From: Antilocapra americana
Lineage: Eukaryota > Chordata > Mammalia > Artiodactyla > Antilocapridae
Direction of reading: 5' to 3'
DNA length: 64,000 nucleotides
Assembly (NCBI GenBank): GCA_007570785.1
Contig: ML664173.1
Location: forward strand, 12,529,198 to 12,593,197
Shown: piece after piece, positions 55,941 through 64,000 of the stretch
Layout of the letters: each line of letters starts with the position of its first letter
Position numbering within the stretch: the stretch's first letter is position 1
Program-made: the position numbers and the translations under genes
The notes under the pieces: generated by a model
Databases searched by the model: none
Seen by the model: the letters and a program-made list of their open reading frames with translations, nothing else
Told to the model about the DNA's origin: nothing

Positions 55941-57859
55941 TAAGGAGCCAAACCAAACAAACTCAAAGACCCAAAACCACAAGGACTGTGTGATGCCATG
56001 TTGTGTGAGACATACAAATGAGAAGATAGCCCTTGATCCAAAGCAAGGAGAGGGTGTGAGAAACTGAGCAAACTGTGTTTGCTCCCAAACACAGAAAGCA
56101 AGGTTCACTCTGCCTGGGGAGGACAACGGGAAAGCTTCTTGGAGAAGAAGCATTTGAACTGGGCCTTGAAGGGTGGGTTTCAATGAGGAGGAGTAGGAAA
56201 GGGAAGAGAAGGAAATTCTGATGGACGAAACAGCAAGAGCAAAGATAAACAGGTTGCCAAAGGGTCCTGGGGGAAGAAAACAGGGAGGAGAAAGGATGAG
56301 ATGAGGAAAAATATATCTAGGTGGAGACTAAAGGTAGAAGCACCTCACCCAGGGCTCCAGGGTGAAGCAGAGAGAAAGCAGAAAAACAACCACAGTAAGG
56401 GGCTGATTCCACTTCACTGCCCGCTCCCACCTGCTTCACTGTTTCTGTGGAGGACCCTTGCTCTCTTAACTCCCTACTCCAGTGGCCTAAAAGAATAGCT
56501 ATTCTGCCTGTCCAAGCTATTTCTGAAACATAGCCCTGCCTTGGATAGTTTTGCACACACCACCACCAACCCCTGCCCCCCGGGATGCAAACAGTTCTGC
56601 AGAGAGGCATAGCCTCAAGGATGGGAGCCAGCACACTGAAGACAGACAGACAGACTGTCAAGGATGCAGTGCCCCTGCAGAAAACACAGCAGCTCCAGCT
56701 GATCCCAGTGCCTCAGGACACAGACAGTTGGACCTAGTTAATTGAAATAGAGGCTTTGGGCAATAGTATTTATCCAAACAGCAAGAAAATAGCAGGAGTA
56801 TGCTAGCAGCGTGCAAATAGTTGAGGTGGGAGTCCCTGAAGATCATCATTCAGATGGGGTGGTCCAGGGAAGGACAGCTGTCACTCCTGCACCCCCACCC
56901 CCACTCTAACCCCTTCCTTACATCCTCCGGGCTCTCTTCTCCCCCACCCATGGCTCCTGAACAAGCCAGATTCGCTCTAATAAAAGTGGCCTCAGCCCCA
57001 GGGAGACTGGGGGAGGAACACAGTTGATTTTACCTCTTTAACCCTGAAACTAGGAAAACAGCAAATGCTGACTGTCCTCCCAAGGGAAGATCCCAGAGCT
57101 TTATCTCATGCATTGCATGACCTCAAGGAACCCCTGCATGAGTGAGATAAACCCCCGTGCCCAAGAGGAAACCTACTTATCTCCCAACAAAGCATCTTTA
57201 TAAATTACTTCTTTTTTTTTTTTTTTTTTGCTTCTCAGGGAAGGGAGTATTTTTAAAAATAATAGCTCCACTAACAGTAATAATAATCATCATTAGCTAA
57301 TGCCTACACCCTGGCCAAGGCTTCAGGGAAAGAGGCATGGGGGCCTGCAGGGCAGGATCGTGCTGGGATGTGGGTGACTCACATGCCAGGGCTGGGCAGC
57401 TCCCACAAGGGTCCTCAGCCCCGTGTCTGGTTTGAGAGATATGCCGCCACCTCTCTTCATACAGAATAAACAAATGATTAACTGTCTCATTAGCAACTGT
57501 GCGGGAAGACACACAACGCACGTCCCGGCGGGTGGTGAAGCCAAGAGATTTACGTTATTTAACAATAAAAGCAAAACAAACGTGGCCTTCCCACCCGCTG
57601 CCTGCCTGCACGGGGCCTCTTGCACTGGAGCAGGGCAGTGGCACCTGGCCAGGACGAGGATTCTGCAGGCCGGAAGCAGGGAGCGGTGCTGGACCACCTC
57701 CCTGGTCTTTTCAGGGCTGGGGTTAGGGTAGGAGGAGGGGTGGGGGCAGCAGTGGAATGGAAGAGGAGAGAGGCAAAGAGACTGCCGAGAAATGAAACAC
57801 CAGTTACTCAGGAGCTATGTGTGGGTGTTCACATTCTGGGAAAGAAAACAGAACTAGAA
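55941..57859. other. No gene recognised; repeat-poor 1.9 kb
   Basis: An old unidentified interspersed repeat may lie at 56140-56260 (catttgaactgggccttgaa). An 18-base T-run is at 57212-57229. The block at 57430-57600 mixes AT-rich and CpG-bearing unique sequence. A G-rich stretch at 57717-57750 includes ggggttaggg. Frames at 56317-57731 overlap and match nothing. Confidence 0.45.
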
Positions 57860-57985
57860 GTCAAGAGACTCCAATTCCAGCCAGAGCCCTGGCCCTACCT
57901 ACATACGTGACAAGTTTGGCAAATTCTGCCTCAGCTACCACATCTGTAAAATGGGCAGATGGGTGTTTTAAGTACCATGAGAATG
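57860..57985 (+). repeat. MIR SINE fragment
   Basis: actccaattccagccagagc, catacgtgacaagtttggca, gcctcagctaccacatctgt, aaaatgggcagatgggtg: forward MIR. Confidence 0.65.
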
Positions 57986-58034
57986 CATGCTGTCATTATT
58001 GCCACCTCTTTAATCACACAATATAGCTGTGTAG

Positions 58035-58260
58035 TGAGAAATCAAACTCTGAACCCAGACTCTCTGGGGTTGAATCTTAGCTCTACTATAATACTTACTA
58101 GTTACAGGAACACAGACAATTAACGCCCTCTCGTGGGCTGTAGAATGGATATGCCATTATATTTACCCCTTGGGATTACAGAAAGGTAATTCCTCAAGAG
58201 CACTCTACAATGCCTGGCAGAGAGGGGAAGGCCTTCAAAGTACTGCAGATGTTACCATAT
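58035..58260 (+). repeat. MIR SINE
   Basis: gaacccagactctctggggt, tgaatcttagctctactata, cttactagttacaggaacac, then gtagaatggatatgcc and gcactctacaatgcctggca: forward MIR. Confidence 0.72.
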
Positions 58261-58904
58261 TTATCCTTATTCTTCACCAATGCTCTCATTTGGAACAATC
58301 TAGAATTACACTTCCAAGAATTCCAGTTGTGAATTCAACCTCTAAGCTTTTCTCTATTTTTCCTTCCTATCCCAAAGAAAGAAGTATTCCAACTTTTTCC
58401 AAGGACAAGAGCCCCTCTACCCTCTGCTGGGATCCCAACCCAAAATCATCCAGTCCCGGCACTGTCTTCAGATCCTTTTACTCCACTGGCTCTGGGTCCT
58501 CTTCCTATAAACACACTCAAGCCTCACTCATTCTGCAAACAGCCCTCTGTCAGTCTTGGATCTCCACAAGCCAGCATCCCTCCTCTTGCTTTTCCCCCTG
58601 AAAGCAGTAATCTGCATTCCTTATCACTCTCACACAACGTTCATTCGCTCTCCTGGTTCCCATGCCCCATCACTTTGCTGGTGACAGAAGGTGCCAAACA
58701 TGTCCAGCTTGTCAAGCTTATCCCAGGACCTCTCTCCAGGCTTCAGCTGGACTTCTCAGTGAGAAAGAGCTGTCTAAAAATATATCTGTTTGCAGAATTA
58801 CTTTATCCTCTGCATATTCTCTACGCTTCAAGCCTGTGCTCTCCTTCCACTTACCTCCCCATTACAATTTTTCAGTGGCTTCTCATTGGTTACGCTGTAC
58901 TCAA
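58261..58904. other. No confident feature; possible L2 text
   Basis: The stretch at 58795-58890 (ctttatcctctgcatattct, ttccacttacctccccatta) is loosely L2-like. The 143-codon frame at 58170-58601 starts in the preceding MIR and has no domain. Confidence 0.4.
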
Positions 58905-59062
58905 AAGTCACCTGGGGAACTTACTAAAATGCATATTCCTGGTCTTCACCCTAAACAATTTATGATACTTATTCTCAGCAAGTCTAAGAGACTGTATTTT
59001 TAACAAGCACCCTGGAAGATTTCAATACCAATTCTCCCCAAATGACACTTCCAAGAACTCTG
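58905..59062. repeat. MER5A-like hAT MITE
   Basis: agtcacctggggaacttact, aaaatgcatattcctggtct, agactgtatttttaacaagc, accctggaagatttcaatac: MER5A order. Confidence 0.62.
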
Positions 59063-59069
59063 AATGGAA

Positions 59070-59226
59070 ACCACAGCTGGTTGTTAAGAACGTGGACTTT
59101 GAAATCAGGCTGCCTGTGGGTTGAATACTGCCTCTTCCACAGTCAGCCGTGCCTACCAGCTCGAGGCCTCTCTCTCTGTGCCTTGGTCTCTTCATCTAAT
59201 GTGTAAGGATGGTAACATCAATACCA
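59070..59226 (+). repeat. MIR SINE
   Basis: gttaagaacgtggactttga, aatcaggctgcctgtgggtt, gaatactgcctcttccacag, tgtgccttggtctcttcatc: forward MIR. Confidence 0.78.
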
Positions 59227-59227
59227 C

Positions 59228-59468
59228 CCACGTGTTCAATGCTTATCACATGTCAGGCACCATGCTGCACGCGTCAAATGCATAGACTCTTGCAATCATC
59301 GTAACAAGCATATGAAGAGGATGCTGCTGGTCAGTCCATCTCCCAAATGAGGAAACTGAGGCACAGAGAGAAGGAGGAATGCGCCTAAGGCTACGGAGCT
59401 AACAAGTGGCAGAGCTGGGTTTTGCATTCAGGCAGTTTGGATCCAGAATCTCTGCCCACAGCCCTCAC
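59228..59468 (-). repeat. MIR SINE
   Basis: Well-preserved reversed MIR: tgcttatcacatgtcaggca, cccaaatgaggaaactgagg, cacagagagaaggaggaatg, aacaagtggcagagctgggt, ggatccagaatctctgccca. It abuts a MIR in the opposite direction. Confidence 0.85.
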
Positions 59469-59861
59469 GCACGAGATTTTCCTGGAGATCCCAGGACACA
59501 ACCTACTAGAAGCGCTGAGCACAATGCACTGCCCAGAGTAAGAGCTCAGCAAACGGCAGCCCTTCTTTCTGCAGCTGTTGTTAGTACCACCACAGTCATC
59601 ACAGAGGCAGCTCTGCACGCTCCGGTTTGAAAGGCGACAGAGGGTTACAGTTAAGTAGACCAGCAATCTGCCTTGTGCAATACAGTGGTTTCTAGCCAGT
59701 GTGCCTATTTCAATGTACATACGATCAAAATTAAAGACAATGTAAGATTCAGATCCTCAGTCACACCAGCCACATTGACAGCATCTGTGGTTAGTGACTG
59801 CTTCAATGGAAGTGCAAATTTAGAACATCTCCATCATTAAAGAAAGTTCTAATGACAGCAC

Positions 59862-59929
59862 TGCAGTCCACGTAAGCACTGCAGTCCAGGGGGTCAAAAA
59901 GAGTAAGACATGACTGAGCGACTGAACTG
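59862..59929 (+). mobile_element. BovB LINE, minimal 3' end
   Basis: Only about 68 bp: tgcagtcca then gtcaaaaagagtaagacatg and actgagcgactgaactga. Flanked by aatgacagcac (59851) and aatgatagcac (59930), one mismatch. Confidence 0.82.
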
Positions 59930-59939
59930 AATGATAGCA

Positions 59940-60118
59940 CGGCTCTAGGTGTAGATGGCAGGATTAAAAACTTGACTCAGACAGCTGAGGTTTCTCTGGA
60001 AAGGTAATTCGCCTGACCTTCAGTTTCCTCATCTGTAAAACAAGGGCAATAATAGTACCCACTTCATATGAATGCTTTGAGGAATAGATGAGTCACTGTA
60101 ACTAATGTACTTAAAATA
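59940..60118 (+). repeat. MIR SINE
   Basis: gattaaaaacttgactcaga, aaggtaattcgcctgacctt, cagtttcctcatctgtaaaa, caagggcaataatagtaccc, acttcatatgaatgctttga: forward MIR. Confidence 0.82.
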
Positions 60119-60121
60119 TGG

Positions 60122-60305
60122 TCCCAGTGCAGGAGACATAAGAGACACGAGTTCAATCCCTGGGTCAGAAAGATCCCCTGGAGGAGGGCACGGCAACCAA
60201 CTCCACTATTCTTGACTGGAGAATCCCCAGGGACAGAGGAGCCTGGCTGGCTACCATCCTCAGGGTGGCAAAGAGTCAGGTGCAATTGAAGTGACTTAGC
60301 ATGCC
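60122..60305 (+). mobile_element. Bov-tA SINE, head truncated
   Basis: Starts within the head (agtgcaggagacataagaga), then gagttcaatccctgggtcag, ccactattcttgactggaga, and ends agtgacttagcatgcccgca. Confidence 0.9.
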
Positions 60306-61089
60306 CGCACTTAAAATTAATAAAACAGGTAACATGTACATGCTTGTGTTTATTGGTGTGTGGGTAGTGGTATCATTACTAACATCATCATTTAGACTTG
60401 AGCCACTTGGCAGGACAAGCACTGACATTTAAATCTTTCTATTTTGCCTCTGCCTGAGAGGCCCTTCTTTCCCTCCGTCTACTTTCCGCTTACCTGACAA
60501 ACTCCTACAGTTCCTCCAAACTCCAGTTAACTTGTGCTTCCCTCTCTGTGGCGTTCCCTCAAAGCTATCTCACCTCTGGAACAACATATCACTTCTCAAT
60601 CCTGTCAAGTCTGGGGCCAGCCATGCTGTTTCTCCACTCCAAGACCTTGGCTTCCAAATGCTCGGGGTTCTTCCTTCTGACATCTCCTTTGAGATTTCTT
60701 CTAAAATCCACAGTACTCTTTGGAAATGAGAACAGGCCTTCCAAACCATCTCATGATGGAATGTATTCAGAAAGAGAAGCAAATGTGATCTTGTGCCTTA
60801 GGCACCGTGTCCATCACAAACCCCTGGGCTCCGACGTGCATGACCTTTGCAAAGTCACATTGGCTGAAATGCCTCTGTATTGTTCTTTGCTCAGCAATGA
60901 ATCATGCCAGGTGGAGATGAACATTCTTCCTTGAGTAATTTCTCAAACAGCTGAGTCTGGACTGGGAGGGCGATAAAAGGTGAGCACTACAGTTGGTTCT
61001 CACGGAACATTTGCTGCTCTGTGTGCATCCTAAAGAAACAGTGACCATTTCCAAAAGAAGAAACTCGCCAAACTTTAGAAAATGAAGGA
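60306..61089. other. No gene recognised; possible L2 fragment
   Basis: From 60440 to 60700 the wording (ctctgcctgagaggcccttc, ttacctgacaaactcctaca) is loosely L2-like. The 128-codon frame at 60548-60934 has no domain I know. Confidence 0.4.
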
Positions 61090-61215
61090 TTTGATGTGAG
61101 TATAGTGACAAAGTGCTGGGGAGACAGAGCATCTCTACTTACTGGTTCTGTAACCTTGGCCACAACCCTGAAGGCTTTCTGGGACTCGGTTTCCCCACGT
61201 GTGATTTGGAGGCAA
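61090..61215 (+). repeat. MIR SINE fragment
   Basis: ctacttactggttctgtaac, cttggccacaaccctgaagg, tctgggactcggtttcccca: forward MIR centre. Confidence 0.62.
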
Positions 61216-61267
61216 CAGTCTGCCTTATAGAAGGGGGTGAGTAATAATGTACATGCACACTTCTCTA

Positions 61268-61478
61268 GGGCTTCCTTGGTGTCTCGGACAGTAAGAAATC
61301 TTCCTGAAATGCAGGCAGCTCAGATTAGATCCTAGGGTTGGGAAGACCCCCCAGAGAAGGGAATTGCTACCCACTCCAGTATTCTTGCCTAGACAATTTC
61401 ATGGACAGAGGAGCCTACTGAAATACTGTCCATGGGGTCACAAAGAGTTGGACATGACTAAAAAACTAACATTTTAAG
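61268..61478 (+). mobile_element. Bov-tA SINE, diverged
   Basis: Head agggcttccttggtgtctcg, ccactccagtattcttgcct, ccatggggtcacaaagagtt and end catgactaaaaaactaacat. Confidence 0.92.
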
Positions 61479-62209
61479 TTTTCACTTCTCAATTCTCATA
61501 AGACCTGTCATGTGGTAGATTTTCCATCAGCAGCAGCTAGTGCTATTACCAGTTTCTATCAAAATTTTCCTTCCAAAAAATAAAAAAAAAATCATATACC
61601 ATTTTAAAAGAATCAAGAAAGTGGAGACCAAATAGAAAAGCATTCCCATGATATTAAGACTGAGATTTACCAGGCCACAAGTAAGCAAACCTGAGTCTCC
61701 AAAGTAACTGTAACTCAGTCAGATGGCACACATCTCTGTTTGCAAAGGCCATGTAGTAATATGTGCAGTTTTACAAAATCCATATGGGAGAATAAGTCAA
61801 ATTGCCATAGAAGAGGCATGTAGACAACCAGAAATAGCTGGCTGTTGAGCTAGCTGCAGATTCCTCTCTGTTGGTTATTTCCAAACAACACACATGCCCA
61901 GGTCTCTTTTATTCAACCCCAGTTCCTTCTCTTCTCACCACTTGGTCTCCTCTTGGTCACAGCTGCTTCTTAACTGCAGCAGCTCTACACTCTGCATCAC
62001 ATGGAAGCTGCTCTCACCCTGGCCCCCAGTGATCTCCCTTTTACTTACAGCTGTCCTCACATCCCAACCACCGAGCAGCTCTCTTGGTTCAAGGACTCGG
62101 TGACAAGCAAAATCCTGGGAATGACTTTAAACTCTGTCTTCCCTCCCCTCTGAGTGTGGGCAGAACCCGCAAACAGGATGCACTGTCGGTATCATGACAT
62201 ATAGACTAG
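61479..62209. other. No recognised feature
   Basis: A-run at 61583-61591. A loosely L2-like stretch at 61990-62100 (ccagtgatctcccttttact) is too weak to call. Confidence 0.45.
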
Positions 62210-62395
62210 ACGATACTATGGGTTGAACCATGTCCCCTGGCTCCCTGAAATGCATATGTTGCAGATCTAATCCCCAGTATCTCAGGAAGTGATCTTATTT
62301 GGAAGGGGTTGTTGCATATGTAATTAGTTATGACGAGATCTTAAGGGTGGGCCCCAATCCAGGATGACTCACATCCTTATAAAAAGGGAAATCTG
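62210..62395 (+). repeat. MaLR LTR (MLT1C-like), left part
   Basis: ctatgggttgaaccatgtcc, gcatatgttgcagatctaat, ccccagtatctcaggaagtg, gggtgggccccaatccagga, then cttataaaaagggaaatctg, where an L1 interrupts it. An old non-coding LTR. Confidence 0.85.
62381..62395. repeat. Target-site duplication, left copy
   Basis: aaaaagggaaatctg, repeated exactly at 62759-62773 around the L1. Confidence 0.93.
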
Positions 62396-62758
62396 AACAA
62401 CAATACAGTATATTAACGCATATATATGGAATTTAGAAAGACGGTAACGAGAACCCAACATGCGAGACAGCAAAAGGAACGCAGATGTATAGAATAGACT
62501 CATGGACTTTGTGGATGAGGGTAAGGGTGGGATGATATGGGAGAAGGGCATTGAAGCATGTTAATTGTCATGTGTCTAATCAATCGCCAGCCCAGGATTG
62601 ATGCTCGGGACTGGTGCAGCGAGATTTCCCGGGGGGGAGGGAGGAGGGAGGGGGGACCCGGAGGGGAAGCATATGTAAACCCATGGGGATATCATGACAA
62701 TGTATGGCAAAAACAATAAAAAAAAAAAATACAAAATCAATGATTAAAGCAGAAAAAA
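62396..62758 (+). mobile_element. Ruminant L1 LINE 3' end
   Basis: Ruminant L1 3'-UTR: acatgcgagacagcaaaagg, aatagactcatggactttgt, gggagaagggcattgaagca, gctcgggactggtgcagcga, a purine G-rich tract at 62628-62662, acaatgtatggcaaaaacaa and two A-rich tail blocks. About 360 bp, 5' truncated, with exact 15-bp target duplications. Confidence 0.93.
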
Positions 62759-62773
62759 AAAAAGGGAAATCTG

Positions 62774-63008
62774 GACACAGGCATGCACACAGGGAGAAAA
62801 CCATGTGAACATGAAGACAGTCACCTGTAAACCAAAGAGAGAGGCCTGGAACAGATCCTTTCCTTGTAGCCCACAGAAGGAATCAACCTGACCAATACCT
62901 TGATTTCAGACTTCTAGCCTCCAGAAAGGTGAGATAATAAAATTCTATTGTTTGAGCCACCCAGTTTGTGATCCATTATTATGATAGTCCATGCTAATTA
63001 AAACATGT
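62774..63008 (+). repeat. MaLR LTR (MLT1C-like), right part
   Basis: Continues the LTR: gacacaggcatgcacacagg, gagaggcctggaacagatcc, cagacttctagcctccagaa, ttgtttgagccacccagttt. Confidence 0.87.
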
Positions 63009-63480
63009 GGCAAAAGGAGGTTATCCAGGTGGGCCCAACTTCACCACATAAGCCCTTTAAAAGCAGTGTCTCCGGCTAGTAATAAACATGAAATCACAGA
63101 TTTATAGCCAAGGTTGGATTTCAGGCCCTATCGCTGGTCTGGAAGATGGAGCAGATCCATGAAAAAGAATGTGAATAGCTTCAGGAGAAGAGAATGGCCC
63201 TGGGATGGCAGTAAGCAAAGAAATGGACATTTCAATCCTGCAACTGCGAGGAATTAACTTTGGTCAACAATGGGCCTCAGGTTGGATATAGAGGTTATCC
63301 TCAGAATCTGCAGATAAGAGCCCATCAACCACCACCTTGACTTCAGCCTTGTGAGACCCTATGCAGAGGACCCATCCAAACCTATCTGCACTTCTGACCT
63401 ACACAACTCTGAGCTAGTAAATGGATGCTGCTTTAGGTCACTAAGTTTATTCATCTGTTACAGCAGCAGTGAAAGACTTT
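63009..63480 (+). repeat. MaLR LTR-like element
   Basis: gaggttatccaggtgggccc, agccctttaaaagcagtgtc, ccttgacttcagccttgtga, gaccctatgcagaggaccca, ggtcactaagtttattcatc, tgttacagcagc: an older MLT1-like LTR in the same direction as its left neighbour. Non-coding. Confidence 0.65.
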
Positions 63481-64000
63481 TTCAGATTCCAGCCCTCAGA
63501 TCCTTTTTTTTTTTACAGAATAATGTGAATTCCAGGCTCTAAGCCATAGACTGGAAGGCCTCAAATAAGTCTTCTCCACTCCTTCTTGCTTCAGTTTTCC
63601 CCCCTGCTCAGACATTCCTGGTTCCAACAACTAAGGCACTGCTCATTGAAGTCAGGAAGTGACAAGGGACTTGGGGGTAGTTAAGAGCTTCTCTGAATTT
63701 CTCTCAATTTCCTGAGTTACGAGAGCTTTCCTGGGCTACCAAATCTGCCTGCTTGCCTCTGGTCCTCCCAGCTCCTTGTGAACAAGCTCACCATCTTCAG
63801 CTCCTCCCACAAAATGAGGTTTTCCTCACTACCAGGGTCACAGAGTCAGAGGTACTTATTCCACCCAATGCCGCACAGCTCAGTACTTCACAGAGGCACA
63901 TCTCAGTGGCCAGCCATAGGTCAAGTTGCAAAGTCCCTTCAGAAAAGTGGAGGCAGCACTGTGAGTACACGTGGAGGAGAGAGGACTTGAAATATGTCAA
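63481..64000. other. No recognised feature
   Basis: T-run at 63505-63514. Opposed frames of about 70 codons at 63778-64000 are unsupported. Nothing else recognised to the window end. Confidence 0.5.

Noticed and set aside
57717..57750. Interstitial telomere repeat (ggggttaggg)
   Set aside because: Only one TTAGGG-like unit; it is a G-rich stretch and not a telomeric array.

Overview
The window is nuclear DNA from a ruminant, most likely a bovid. The diagnostic evidence is lineage-restricted retroposons: tRNA-headed Bov-tA SINEs, BOV-A and dimeric BOV-A2 SINEs, several BovB (RTE-type) LINE copies and a ruminant-type L1 3' end. Older layers shared with other mammals are also present (CHR-type SINEs, MIR, L2, MER5-like hAT MITEs, MaLR LTRs). 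Cattle, sheep and goat cannot be told apart by eye. No family was checked against a repeat library; all calls are from recognition of consensus-like blocks, so boundaries of the old repeats (MIR, L2, hAT, LTR) are approximate.

I find no protein-coding gene, exon, tRNA, rRNA or small-RNA gene that I can support. Open frames are short (at most about 156 codons), overlap on both strands, and either cross repeats or resemble nothing known. The only recognisable protein sequence is decayed BovB reverse transcriptase, split over three frames at 38.5-39.7 kb, with smaller pieces at 18.8-19.2 and 24.9-25.2 kb. The region reads as intergenic or deep intronic DNA.

Layout. 0-10 kb: Bov-tA copies, a Bov-tA composite inside an L2, a 162-bp BovB end, and a 3.3-kb stretch (2986-6272) with no recognised repeat. 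10-20 kb: MaLR LTR, small BovB and L1 ends, then a repeat-poor 3.3 kb (15.3-18.6 kb). 20-30 kb: hAT MITEs, a BOV-A/Bov-tA pair, and a BovB copy with an inverted 5' end and 14-bp target duplication (24.96-25.61 kb). 30-41 kb: a (CA)n tract, an old L1 3' region, a TG/TA minisatellite abutting the longest BovB, and two related 300-bp blocks of unknown family at 34.8 and 39.9 kb. 41-54 kb: L2, hAT and LTR remnants, a MIR split by another MIR, two BOV-A2 dimers and many MIRs. 54-64 kb: MIRs, an LTR, small BovB and Bov-tA ends, and a MaLR LTR split by an L1 with a perfect 15-bp target duplication.

I did not find a new biological system. The best leads are the unclassified repeat pair at 34.8/39.9 kb, the inverted BovB insertion, and several nested insertions that give a relative chronology.
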